From contig NC_065539.1 of NCBI RefSeq assembly GCF_932294415.1, positions 48,751,501-48,815,500 on the forward strand: a stretch of DNA of 64,000 nucleotides, given 5' to 3'. A model generated the notes under the pieces. That model had not been told where the DNA came from. It searched no databases and saw nothing but the letters and a program-made list of their open reading frames with translations. The position numbers and the translations under genes are program-made. The stretch's first letter is position 1, and each line of letters opens with the position of its first letter. The DNA is from Quercus robur. Lineage: Eukaryota > Streptophyta > Magnoliopsida > Fagales > Fagaceae. Below, piece by piece: positions 44,901 to 57,115 of this stretch.

Positions 44901-47425
44901 GTGCTGGAGATTTTCTAACTCTGTTTTATCTCCTTAAAGTACCTGTGGAAGTGATCAACCTCAAGGTATAGTGTTCTTTATTTCATGTTTCACCTGGCTT
45001 CCTATTTTAGGTTCTTTTATGATGTTTACCGTTTAGTTGTTACACCTTTCTAACAAAGTATAATTTGAGCACTTTGTACAAGTTTCTTTCAGCTTAAATG
45101 CTACATCTCATGCTTAAAATATTGCACAACATAGGTTTGATCCTAATTAAGATGGCAACTATTTTGGTTGTGAGATTTCAATTCATATCAAAAGCAGCAG
45201 TTTTTATGTGCATTATATTTCTTCTTTCATCTAGGCAATAATAGTAAGTCCAACCGGTTGGGCAAATGCTGCAACAATAGACATCATTTATGATTTACTT
45301 CATATGATGGGTCGTGATGACATTCCAGTTGGTCTTGGAGATATATTTGCAACGAACCAATCTGATGCAACCTTCTCAAGTGTTGGAGACTGCAAATACA
45401 TTAAGGCTATCCCACATGGGAGTGGTGGACTTATTGACTCTGACACTCTCTATGGTCTGGCGCGAGATTTGCCACGAAGCCCTAGAAGGTACTTAAAATT
45501 ATGTTCCGATAAGAAGTACACATAAAGGCTATTGTTTTATACATGGTGCATTAATTTGTTACATTTCTACTTCTTAGTCTCTCTCTTTTTTCTTTTTTTT
45601 CTTTTTTAAAGATTTTTAAATGGAATATGCTATGTGAATTGAATTGTCTGCTTTATTTCAAAAGGCATGACAACCAGTAGGAATTATGATCTCTTGGGTT
45701 CCACTCTTATGAGATTTTTTCCCCATTAAGGAAACATTCCCTCCTAAATACTTAACAGGAAAATATCCATCTCTTTTTATGTGTCTTTAAGGAGACATAT
45801 CAATATATTATATGCCAGTATATAAGCAGATGATAAGTCAACATGCTCATGCAACAGAGCATTAGGAGCTTAATATAAGATTGATTATTCAGTGATTAAT
45901 ATAAAGTAATTCACATAAGTTCTATACCTTAATACATTGGCGTGATATTATACTTGTTCAGTATTTCCCTCACCCATCAGAATAATTTCTGGCTCTTGCA
46001 TCATGTGAATGTGTATATCTAACTTGGTCATGGTCAGGTTAGTAATGATGTAGTGTTTTGATGTTGTCTGATCTATTTGTGGGTTGAATAGTCTGAGCAT
46101 GAAACCAAAATCTGGAATTCTGTACCAGGTACACACAAGAGAACTCTTTAAAGGATGGAGCACCTCAGAAGCAGCCTCTAGCATTGGAAGTTTGGAAGTC
46201 AGTAGTGAAAACACTTGATCCAGGATCTAAGATTACCATACTGACCAATGGACCCCTTACTAATCTAGCAAAGATTATTCTATCAGAGAAAAATACCGCC
46301 TCTATTTATCACGTAAGTGAATTTCATATACTTCTTAATCTCTTATGTAAATTAAATTTGAAATTTACTTGAGCAAGTTAAAGATTTTGAATGTTATGCT
46401 CCTAAATTATTTATACATGAGTTTTAGCTCAACATTTTCCTTGACATTATGTTAAAATAAATCAAGTATCAGAGGATAGGCTAGTTGATGATATTAACAT
46501 TATCCAATGATTTCAAATCTCATTGCAGGATGTATATATAGTTGGAGGACACATCAGCCGTGGTGACTGGGACAAAGGAAATGTCTTTACTATTCACTCC
46601 AATGAATTTGCAGAATTCAATATGTTTCTTGACCCTTTGGCTGCAAAGACAGTCTTTGATTCGAACCTTAACATCACCCTCATCCCACTTGGAATCCAGC
46701 GTAGAGTCAGTTCATTACCAAGGATCTTAGAAAAGTTGCAGGAGACAAAAAGGACACCTGAAGCTAAGTTCGCCAGCCGATTACTGTCAATGCTATATGG
46801 CTTGCAACAAAGTCACGTTTTATATCATCATGTGGTAAATATTTTAATCTGTGAATTGAAGTACTTACTGCTACTCCTACACTTTCCATGATTTTCTTGC
46901 TAAGAGTAGCATTCTCATCCACACACAATACAATTATAGTGCTGCTGGCATCCCTGCAGAGAGATCCAACCCAATTTCAACATTTTTTTTTTCTCACAGA
47001 AATTTTATTAACAAGCTAAAGTTTAGCAGATGGTTACAAATTCGATACATGGGTATTTTGGATCTCCCTGAATTGAAATATCTTGGTTGTGCCCCACTTC
47101 TTGTTTCCACTGCTTAGCTGCTTGACTGAATGATATTCTGCAGGATATATTCTCCCAGGAAATCCTTGGTGCACTTGTACTTGCTGGTGATCTGAAGCCA
47201 ACCATGCAAGTAAAACCTGTCAAAATCTTAGCTGAAGGTGTTGAGTCCACAGATGGACAAACTATGATTGATGAAAAAGATGGAAAACTAGTCAAAATAT
47301 TGGAAGATGTGAATTATACAGCTTATTACGATCTATTTGCAAACAGGCTCAACGACCTGAAGCAGTCAGCTGTGATAGGAAGTGTTGATGAACAGAGAAG
47401 GCTGTGGAGTAGACAGCCCAAATAA
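38966..47425 (+). CDS. NSH3: NSH3-like nucleoside hydrolase, copy 2 (intact, 868 residues)
   Basis: A two-domain nucleoside hydrolase. The Arabidopsis relative NSH3 is a secreted enzyme hydrolysing extracellular purine nucleosides. Exons: 38966-39190, 41413-41592, 41794-41904, 43013-43291, 43493-43672, 43870-44154, 44424-44546, 44768-44965, 45235-45488, 46129-46312, 46529-46834, 47144-47425. All have GT-AG borders and one continuous frame. A hydrophobic signal segment covers residues 10-21. Domain 1 has DTDVDTDD (50-57), the N..E.N motif (N249, E253, N255; the residue between the last two is Ser, not Phe) and WD (330-331) where many family members have HD. Domain 2 (from about 462) has the weakened DMDMSAGD (502-509) and N698/E702/N704. 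Differences from copy 1: 13 extra residues after the signal, a 19-residue loop missing in exon 4, and 7 fewer residues in exon 10. This is the best candidate for a working gene in the window. Confidence 0.93.
39191..41412 (+). other. Large intron 1 of copy 2
   Basis: 2.2 kb, compared with 0.47 kb in copy 1. It shares blocks with the 2.8-kb intron 1 of copy 3. Examples are 'gtttgtttaggc' near the start, a CCACCA-type trinucleotide stretch (40050-40150 versus 57740-57850), 'aaaaatcaac.acaat', and the last 250 bp before exon 2 ('tttgctctgatgtcagct'). The insertion therefore predates the split of copies 2 and 3. Confidence 0.75.
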
Positions 47426-47584
47426 CTTTCACAGAATTAAGGCAATTGTCTGACAGTATGAATTAACTTTTTCTTATTGACATGCAGCATTTTCAGTTGT
47501 ATTGCTGCTGATATTCTTCACAGAGAAATTTTAGTAAGACCATGTTTCATGAAGGAAGTGGTCACTCTGCTTTGTATTTTTCTC

Positions 47585-47590
47585 AATAAA
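47585..47590 (+). terminator. AATAAA polyadenylation signal of NSH3-like copy 2
   Basis: AATAAA lies 160 bp after the stop codon, followed 18 bp later by an A15 run. Position and spacing suit the main poly(A) site of this gene. Confidence 0.6.
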
Positions 47591-47866
47591 AGCATAAACA
47601 AACTATAAAAAAAAAAAAAAATAATAAAAAATAAAAACAATAAAGAATTCAACTCAACTCAAGATGGCATATAAAAGATGAGCTTGACTTGAGAGATGTG
47701 TGAATGCAATTGGGTGTGATTCGGCAAAAATATTTGCAAGTTGGCCATCGAAAAAGATTGATTGAAGTTGAAGATTTCCATATAGAAGATGATAACATCT
47801 GTAACGGCAATCAATCTCAATATGAGTAACGACAGTCGAGCACGCAGCTTCTAAATATAAAATAAA

Positions 47867-50800
47867 TTATATTTTTGCTGTTATATTTAAATTTTGAGTT
47901 CTCTCCATTTTTTTTTTTTTTTTGAGAATTTAATGGAGTGGGTTTTAATGGTTAAAATTTACAAAAGTAGTACCTAAACCCTACCCCCGTTAAGATTTGC
48001 TCCATTTGCTTTAAGATGGAGAGTTGTCATTTGTAGAAAGTCTTGGGCACAATTAAATCTCTATATTTTTACGACAACCTTTTTTTTAAGTTGTGGTTGA
48101 TCCGGGTTGATAAGGATAATTCTGAAAGTGTGGTAAATGCGAGGCAAAGCTGACAAACTTAATGAACCTGTTGACCTCGCTTGTTGCTGTTGGGTGCGCT
48201 GCACCATGTTCCAGCCCACACTTTGTCTTAGCTCATTAAATGAGCTTGTAGAAAAATTGGCAAGAAGTCAGCAAAGCAAATTGAACTTGCTGGAGGAGCT
48301 TGTCCGAAAGAGAAGAAATTGGGTTCATCTTTTCCTCTATAATTATGTACGAAAGTCCATCAACATTTATGAAGGGATGTACAAAACTCAAGCCACATAA
48401 ATGATTATGTGATGTTAAACTTGTGAGACACGTTGGAAGGAAGAAAGAAAAGAAAGAAGCAAAAGGCAAGGGTGATTCGGCTAAGGAAGAGCGAAAAGAA
48501 AATGGTTGAAGCAAAGTCAAGATAAGTGGCTTGTATTTAATGTGACTTGATGTGAAGAGTGTGAAAGGGAGAAAAGAAGAAAAGATGAAGAAATAAAGGT
48601 AGAGGCCATTCGGCCATTTGGGCAGAGGAAGAAAAGAAGTGAAGTCCCATAGTGTGGTGAGGACTAGGTGCAGTCTTGAAGAGCTGCGTGAGTAAGAGCA
48701 AGCAAAAGAGAAGAGAAAAATAGAGAGACTAAGAGAAAATACACAGTGAGGAAGAGAGCAGTGAGTGAAAAGAAAAAGAGAGTTTTTTTTTACTCAAGTT
48801 GTATCTCTAAGTGTTGTAATCTCTATTTTATATAGTGAAATTATTCGAAATTTGTCCCGTGGTTTTTACCTTCAAGGAGAAAGGGTTTCCACGTAAATCT
48901 TTGTGTTTTTGTGTGGTTGTGCTTCCGCTGTGCTTGCTAAAATTTATTCACAGTAATATAGAATTTTTCCCAACAGTTGCACTCATGGACGACACCATAA
49001 GGCCGACGGTTCCACCCCAAGGCTGACGGGTGCGCCTCAAGATCAATGACGTTGGGATGAGACAACCAAGATGCATAGACAGGCTAAAAAGATGATGGAA
49101 GGAAGCTGAAGGAGATAGGTAAACCTTTGACGGATCAAACGTGGCCTTGCTTGGCCCCACGCATGAATATATAAGGAAACATCTTGTGCTTCACAATTAA
49201 CCCAAATCAGAGGGATTCCTACAAGGAAAGGATCCCGCAAGATGTGCTTTAATGAAGATCTTTTCCACAAGAAAAAGCCCTCTATGCCAAGGAACGAATG
49301 TCAACCCTACCTACTATAAAAACCCCAAAACCCTCACAAACCAAGGTACACATAATTTCTCCCAGCTCTAGCATTCTAGAGTTGTGAAAGTTCTCTAACT
49401 TAACCTTCAGAAGGTATTTGGTTGATACCACACCGGTACTCTCTACAAGGTCTTCTTTGTTTTTGTTTCACTGGCGTTGTCTTGGGCACGTGAGGACTGT
49501 GTGACTTACTGACGATTTTCGGCATCATCACGGTATAATCTCTTTTTAGTTTGACTTTTGTGATGAGTTGACACCTTAGATTATTATAAAATTGTTGTGA
49601 GATTTTCTTATGGCCGTAGAAGAACTCATTTTTGAAAAAGAATTACTAGTTTTTATGGAATTAATGTGCTCCCCAAGAGCATTGTAGCATAGTCATTGGC
49701 ACTTTCTAGTGTTTCTAACGAAGACATCAAGGGTTCAAATATCTTCTCCTCTAATTATTAAATTTTTTAATTTAAAAAACTAAAAAAGTACTAATTAAAA
49801 TAACTTATATATTTGCTGTTATATTTAAATTTTGAGTTCTTTCCATTTTTTTTTTTTTTGAGAATTTAATGGAGTGGGTTTTAATGGTTAAAATTTACAA
49901 AAATAGTACCTAAACCCTACCCCCATTCAGATTTGCTCCATTTGGTTTAAGATGGAGAGTTGTCATTTCTTGAAAGTCTTGGACACAATTAAATCTCTAT
50001 ATTTTAACGACAACCTTTTTTTTAAGTTGTGGTTGATCCAGGTGTAATCTTTTTTTAGTTTGACTTTTGTGATGAGTTGACACCTTAGATTATTGTAAAA
50101 TTGTTGTGAGATTTTCTTATGGCCATATAAGAACTCTTTCTTGAAAAAGAATTACTAGTTTTTATGGAATTAATGTGCTCCCCCAAGAGCATTGTAGCAT
50201 ACTCGTTGGCACTTTTTAGTGTTTCTAACGGAGATATCAAGGGTTTAAATCTCTTCTACTCTAATTATTAAATTTTTTAATTTTAAAAACTAAAAAAGTA
50301 CTAATTAAAATAACTTATATTTTTTGTTGTTATATTTAAATTTTGAGTTCTCTCAATTTTTTTTTTTTTTTGAGAATTTAATGGAGTGGGTTTTAATGGT
50401 TAAAATTTACAAAAATAGTACCTAAACCCTAACCCCATTAAGATTTGCTCCATTAGCTTTAAGATGGAGAGTTGTCATTTCTTGAAAGTCTTGGGCACAA
50501 TTAAATCTCTATATTTTTATGACAACCTTTTTTTTAAGTTGCAGTTGATCTGGGTATAATCTTTTTTTAGTTTGACTTTTGTGATGAGTTGACACCTTAG
50601 ATTATTGTAAAATTGTTTTGAGATTTTCTTATGGCCGTAGAAGAACTCTTTCTTGAAAAAGAATTACTAGTTTTTATGGAATTAACGTGCTCTCCAAGAG
50701 CATTGTAGCATACTCGTTGACACTTTCTAGTGTTTCTAACGGAGATATCAAGGGTTCAAATCTTTTCTATTCTAATTATTAGATTTTTTTATTTGAAAAA

Positions 50801-51240
50801 CTAAAAAAGTACTAATTAAAATAAACTTATATTTTTGCTGTTATATTTAAATTTTGAGTTCTCTCAATATTTTTTTATTTTTATTTTTATTTTTTGTGAA
50901 TTTAATGGAGTGGGTTTTAATGGTTAAAATTTACAAAAATAGTACCTAAACCCTACCCCCATTAAGATTTGCTCCATTTGGTTTAAGATGGAGAGTTGTC
51001 ATTTCTTGAAAGTCTTGGGCACAATTAAATCTCTATATTTTTACGACAACCTTTTTTTTAAGTTGCAGTTGATCCGGGTATAATCTTTTTTTAGTTTGAC
51101 TTTTGTGATGAGTTGACACCTTAGATTATTGTAAAATTGTTTTGAGATTTTCTTATGGCCGTAGAAGAACTCTTTCTTGAAAAGGAATTACTAGTTTTTA
51201 TGGAATTAACGTGCTCCCCAAGAGCATTGTAGCATACTAT
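47867..51240. repeat. 511-bp tandem repeats (four units), unit 1 split by an insertion
   Basis: Units begin near 47867, 49805, 50316 and 50827. Marker 'tgctgttatatttaaattt' occurs at 47876, 49814, about 50325 and 50836, so the period is 511 bp. Each unit contains 'gagaatttaatggagtgggt', 'cctaaaccct.cccc' and 'gatgagttgacaccttag'. It also has a tRNA/SINE-like piece ('gtagcata', then 'aagggttcaaat'). Unit 1 is interrupted at 48107-49530. Unit 4 stops inside the 'gtagcatact' sequence. The repeats are non-coding. Confidence 0.9.
48108..49530 (+). mobile_element. 1.42-kb LTR-like insertion (solo LTR or nested LTR remnants)
   Basis: It starts TGATAAGG and ends GGCATCATCA. The left flank is CGGGT (48103-48107) and the right flank is CGGT (49531-49534), a 5-bp target duplication with one base lost when compared with the uninterrupted 511-bp units. 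The second half looks like an LTR: a TATA-like ctataaaaacccc (49314-49326), then a transcribed-region-like pyrimidine-rich tract. The first half contains 'cacgtaaatctttgtgtttt' (about 48891), typical of the end of a Copia LTR, so two remnants may be nested. No pol is present. Confidence 0.6.
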
Positions 51241-51427
51241 ATTAATACTTTGGCTTTCTAACTACTTCATCTCTTCCTCTCCTTATACTATATTAATACT
51301 GAAAAGCTGGATGATTCAGATTAGGTATCTCTAAATCCTAGTTGCTCTTGACCTCTATTCTTGTATCTACCCTGCATAATAGTTCAATGTAAGGATTAGA
51401 TTAATAGTATTGTTCCTTTTTATTGCT

Positions 51428-51464
<37 letters not shown>

Positions 51465-53048
51465 TGTTTCTACCTCTTTTGTGTTATGGGTCATAAATGG
51501 GTTTTTATGTATTTAGGTCGGGTACTTATACTGATATATAATTGTTTGTTTATATGTCTAAAATTGATTTGGGTTTTTTTTTTTTTTTTTTTTTTTTTAA
51601 TAATGTTTGAGATGGTAACATTAGTGGTTTATATTATGTAATCTGTGTGATAGAGTTTTAGTAGTATCTGAAGCGTAGCATTTAACGTTGCTACACTCAG
51701 ATTGTGCCACATTAACAGCCATGTCATTACCATTTTTTTCCTGAATTTGTCTTACAATTTAAAAATAGTTTTCCTAAATTTAAAAATACTAAAAATAAAA
51801 AATAAAAAAAATTCACAACCCTATCTCTTCCACGGTTACAATTTTAGACAGCAACCCTTCGTGTTCCACGGTTACAATTTCAAATGGCAACCATTTGTGT
51901 TCCACAGCCCTTCAACTTCCTAATGCCAGACTTTGGCTTTCTAACTCTTTCATTTCTTCCTCTCCTCATGCGATATTAATACCGAAAAGTTGGATAATTC
52001 AATTCAGGTATCTCTAAATCTCAGTTGCTCTTAACCTCCATTCTTGTGACTGCCCTACATAATAGTTCAATTTAAGGATTAGATTAATAGTATTGTTCTT
52101 TTTTATTGCTGTTTTATTTTCTTTTTTAATTTTGTTAATAACTCTTTTGTATTGTGGGTCATGTATGGGTTTTTATGTATTTAGGTTGGGTATTTGTACT
52201 GGTATATAATTGTTTGTTTCTATGTTTAAAGTTGATTTGGGTTTTTTTTTTTTTTTAATAAATATTTGAGATGGTAACATTATTGGTTTATATTGTGTAA
52301 TCCATGTGATAGAGTTTTAATAGTATCTGAAGCATAGCATTTAATGTTGCTACGCTCAGGTTGAGCCACATCAGCAGTCATGTCATTACCATTCTTTTTC
52401 CTAAATTTGTCTTACTATTTAAAAATATTTTTCCTAAATTTAAAAATACTAATAAAAAGAATATAATTCCCAACCCCATCTCTTTCACAGTTACAATTTT
52501 ATATGGCAACCCTTTGTGTTCCACGGTTATAATTTCAAATAGTAACCCTTTGTGTTCCATGGTTACAATCTCAAACAGCAACCCTTTGGCTTCCTAATGC
52601 TAAACTTTGGATTTCTAACTCCTTCACCTCTTCCTCTCCTCACACTGTATTAATACTGAAAAGTTAGATGATTCAATTTAGGTATCTCTATATACCAGTT
52701 GCTCTTGACCTTTATTCTTGTGACTGCCCTGCATAATAGTTCAATGTAAGGATTAGATTAATAGTATTGTTCTTTTTTATTGCAGTTTTCTTTTTCTTTT
52801 TTAATTTTGTTGCTACCTCTTTTGTGTTGTGGGTCATAAATGGGTTTTTATGTATTTAGGTTGGGTTTTTGTACTGATATATGATTGTTTGTTTCTATGT
52901 TTAAAATTAATTTATGTTTTTTTTTTAAATGTTTGAGATGGTAACATTATTGGTTTATATTGTGAAATCTGTGTGATAGAGTTTTAGCAGTATCTGTGTG
53001 ATAAAGTTTTATTAGTTAGAAAATTGAATGATAGAGTTTTAGTAGTAT
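51241..53048. repeat. Tandem repeats of about 680 bp, 2.6 units
   Basis: Units start near 51248, 51931 and 52604 at 'actttggctttctaact' (or close variants). They share 'atattaatactgaaaag', 'ttagattaatagtattgttc', 'gtgtgatagagtttta' and the dispersed 'gcgtagcatttaacgttgc' block. Within each unit sits a short 35-36-bp repeat around 'ccacggttacaattt', with two copies in unit 1 (51828-51900) and three in unit 2 (52485-52585). The third unit is cut by the solo LTR at 53049. Confidence 0.88.
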
Positions 53049-53926
53049 TGTTAGGTTTTTAGATCCCTGTAAACTAAATTGTTTAACCTAATTAATTAAC
53101 CAAGTGAATACTTAGGTTTATTATTTAGATCTAGGTTAAAACAAAACAATCATATCATGCAAAGCAACAAAAAAGTAAATAACACAATGATATGATGACC
53201 TAGAAAAATCAAATCGGTAAAAAACCTGAGGAGGATTTAACCTAACTATCCTCAAGGTAAAAAGCAAATCCACTAGAAAGAATTGAAGTTTACAATAAGA
53301 TTTAGACCGCTAACATCCTATTACTACCACATGTACAACTTACTACCATGACTCCATGATTGCTCCAAGTCCATGGGCTACTTCTTTCATTGGACTTTGC
53401 AACACAAACACCCACAATTGTGACTATCAACACAAACTCTTCTGTTTGTGACTCTAGATCACCCTTGAAGGTTTAGATCATCAGCATCTTTGATGACTAG
53501 AGAATGTAGCAACTTCTACAAACCTTGATCTTGAGATTCTTCAAGGAATAACACCAGTAGAAGATATGAGAGAGCTTTTTGGGTACAAAACCCTAGATAC
53601 AAAAGAGACATACTCTTCTCTCTCTGAAAAGCCTTATAAAAACGTGCTTAGGGTTTCCTTTATATACTAGGAGAAGTAGATCTAAAACCCTAATCATTTT
53701 TGGGCTTGAACTGCTGTTGGGCCGAACTTAAAATTCTACAAACCCATATTTCGATTGGTCGAACCAGGCAAATTCTGAAATCTTCTTTCTACAGCTTACT
53801 TGTTCTTGAATCTTGACTTGAATCACCTTGAACATTGTCTAATAATACCTATAGACTCTAAGATCTATATCTAGATAAGTTTATGTTCACGATTTGCCAA
53901 TTGTTCTAAACTTTTAGAACCTAACA
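53049..53926 (-). mobile_element. 878-bp solo LTR, Copia-like
   Basis: It starts TGTTAGGTTTTTAG and ends CTTTTAGAACCTAACA, so TG/CA ends lie within a short inverted repeat. The direct repeat AGTAT flanks both sides (53044-53048 and 53927-53931). No internal domain or second LTR remains, so the element was removed by recombination between its LTRs. The - strand orientation is suggested by the reading TGTTAGGTTCTAAAAGTTT, common at the starts of plant Copia LTRs. Confidence 0.88.
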
Positions 53927-53931
53927 AGTAT

Positions 53932-56447
53932 CCGTGCCTACAAAAATTCAATTGAATGGTGTAATCCATGCCTGCAGAAACTCAATTTGATAAGGCGTTT
54001 TAGTAGTTAGCAAATTGAATTATAGAGTTTAAAATTCAATACTATACTTAAAACATGATACTTCTTCATTTTTCTTAGTCTCCTCATTTAAGTGAATCCC
54101 TCCTTCATCATTGGAATTGATTTAAAATTTCTTCTATTAGCTTTGATTGTATTTGATTGTACTCTTAGCCATCACATGGATATAAATGAAGTGATTACAC
54201 GCCTATTGCTTTGGAAGGAGATTCCATTGTTGGACAAATAGTTTAGGTAACCAAAAGAATATTTGGCTCCAAAGTGGATGATATGTAGAGTATCCTTGAA
54301 ATTGAAAAAGAATTGTCTATTGAAGTAGAAACTACAAGTTAGAGAGGCTAAACAGTTTATGTAGATATTGTTTAATGAGAGAGGCTGAATAGTTCATGTA
54401 GAGTATCGTTGACATTGGGAATTTGTATTGTTGTTGCATTAGTATAACTCAAGTGTGGCATGAATTACCAGAATTTTGTATTGCAACTCACTGCTGTTGG
54501 TGACTAGAATTTGTATTGCAACTCAAGCTGTTGGTGAGAATTTTTATTGCTATTTTTATTTGTTTGGGTTGGTTGAAATGATTAAAATTTACTAGTGATA
54601 TGTTATTAAGTTCTTTAGCGTGGTGAATCCCACAAAAATTGGTAGTTACATATCAGAAGTTCTTCATGTTGGCCTTCTTGGGCCTCTGTTTTAGGTGGAT
54701 TTGCTCAGTTTTTATGAACTTAATATATGATTCAACATGAATATATAGTCTGATGGAAATTAAATTTTACTAATTTCTAATAATAATTGGGGTTGATGAT
54801 ATTCTCATGAACTAGCTAGTATGAATATCCTTTGCTACAAGTGTCTATGTAGAACAGAAACTTATGTACTTTGTAGCAAAAGAGAAATATCAGGTTTTGT
54901 GCAGAGCATCAGATATACAACAAAGAAATAGAAAACAAAATTTTAGCACTTCATTGTCCTTATTTATTTTGGTGATCTTGAAGTTGTTTAATTTGGTTTA
55001 GTATGCAATATTATGTATTAATCCAACTCAAGTGAAACAAAGTAAATAGGATATATTCTTGATGATATGATGTAGAGCATTCAATCAATTATATTTTGGT
55101 ATTGATCAATTTTAAACTCATCCACATATTTATATCTTAATTAAAAAATGCATATTAATTTTAAAATTTAAGTACTATTTCAAATTTGCATAAGCATATG
55201 CCAGAAGAAGTTCATGGTGTTCCACGTCTCTATTAGGGTAAGTTTATCATTTTATCATTAAAAGAATAACAAAAGAAGTCACAAGACACAAATTTTTCTG
55301 TTTCTTTATGTGTTTAGTGTTTTTTTTTTTTTTGTGTGGAAAAAGACTATGCTTGAAATTTGATTGAGAACTAGAAAATCAGGAAAAAGAAATGCATCAA
55401 CATCTGATGGAATAGTCTCCATCCAATGTCTTTTTTATCTTCATAATTTTTCATTTTGGGGCTTACTGTGACTTGAGCCACATTGTCTAAGGAAATGAAA
55501 CACTTTAGTGGGTGTTCTACTTCCGTTATATGTGTCTGCAATTTGTTTAGTTCATAGGTTTGTTTATTATTTATTCTCCTTGATGTGCTATATCATAAAT
55601 GATTGTTTTTTTAATATAATTTTTTAATGGTAATTATCATCATTTTTGTTGTAGTTAAATCAAAATAAGATTATGCTAGATCTGCATAATTAGTAGTTGT
55701 TGCATCTTCATCACTATCACAAGTTTAAGATAGAGATTACCCTCATCAATAGTTGTTGTGTCTTCTTCATTACCAGATCTGATCATCTTAACAAACCTTT
55801 TTATTTATCTGATTGTACCACATATATTTATTTACTTTTAAGATGGATTCTATTTGATTGTAAGATTTTTATGTTTTTTGATATAAATTTACTAGCTAGT
55901 ATGCTAGCCAAACCACTTGCTTCTTCAGTTTTTTTTTTTTTTTTTTAATCTTTTACTTTTCCTCCAACACTATCATAATTGGTTGTCTCTTTGATAGCAT
56001 GTTCTATTTCCATCGCTATATATATATATATATATATTGTTTTGTAGGATCCAAGCAAGAAAGAGTTTAAGATGCTTGCTATGTTATTCTCTCAAATTTT
56101 TTACAGCATGAACAACTTGCGGTATTGAAGAAATTACTGAATATTTTACATCAATAGCTATTTGTTAATAGGTGTTTGACAACTTTAGAATATGAAAAGT
56201 TTTAGGTTAAATGGGTAACAACTTTAATTTTGTTAATTTTTTGCTTTCTAAATTACTAATAGTGATTTTTCACGTTAAATTAGTAGTTTATTTGTATACT
56301 AATCAGCTACAATGTTGTAATGTTATTTATTTTTTCTTTCTAATTTGTGAGGTTTAATTCAAGTAATATTGAACAAATCCTCTGAAATCAAAATTCAATA
56401 CAAAAGAAATTTAGTTAGGGACTTTGTAAGACTAAGGGAGTTTGAAG
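53932..56447. other. 2.5-kb AT-rich non-coding region
   Basis: No gene was recognised. Small features are T-runs (55319-55333, 55929-55946) and a TA repeat (56020-56038). It may be the body of the Helitron-like element ending at 56789. Confidence 0.45.
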
Positions 56448-56542
56448 ATAATATAAGTTTTGGCCTCATGTAATATACTTATATTGGTTAAGGAGAGCTT
56501 GAAAATAATATAAGTTTTGGCCTCATGTAATATACTTATATT
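56448..56542. repeat. 55-bp tandem duplication
   Basis: 'aataatataagttttggcct' followed by 'catgtaatatacttatatt' occurs at about 56448 and again at about 56503. Confidence 0.85.
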
Positions 56543-56704
56543 ATGAGCTTCAGTTGCTACAAATAGTATTGTAGTAACTTAGATATGAAACTCCAGATGT
56601 GACACAAACAGCAAAGGATAGCAATATTCACTAATATTTGTCTTTTAATTTAAATGGTATTTGGCATAATTGCTTAGCATTCATTAGATTTCATTTTCAG
56701 TAAT

Positions 56705-56789
56705 TTTTTCATGCATCACACGGATTAGTGACCAGTTATATTAATTAACATCAGTAATTTTTCCGTGCATCACACGAATTAGTGACTAG
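56705..56789 (+). mobile_element. Helitron-type 3' terminus, duplicated
   Basis: A hairpin (cgtg-catca-cacg, 56764-56776) is followed after 9 bases by CTAG next to T (56786-56789). About 58 bp upstream the same terminus is present in degraded form (catcacacggattagtgaccag). Repeated 3' ends are known in Helitron families that bypass their terminator. The body would lie to the left, possibly from the repeats beginning at about 51241. The 5' TC end was not proven. Confidence 0.5.
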
Positions 56790-57115
56790 TTATATTAATT
56801 TGCAAATTCTAATATGCGGCTGCCTCTCTTTCTCTCTATATTAATACTATTGCCGCACACTAACTTCATATATAATGGCATAGGTCGGCTATGGCTTAAA
56901 GCCCAATCAATTGTTGTACAAGACAAAGTCAAGCCACACACAACAAACAAAGTCCTTCTTGTACAAATATCTTCACACTCTGTTATTCTTTGGTTTGTGT
57001 AGGACATTATTTTTTGTGTGTTTTGTTATTCTTTGGTTTTTTGTTCAGGAACGAGGAGCATTTTCTCGATTTCTTTTTTTGCAGGGAAGAGAATTCTGGG
57101 CTTAAATTTGAAACC

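Noticed and set aside
49670..49740. tRNA gene
   Set aside because: Polymerase III box-like words are present, but no cloverleaf can be drawn with a proper acceptor stem, and the same piece recurs in the tandem units. It is SINE-like.
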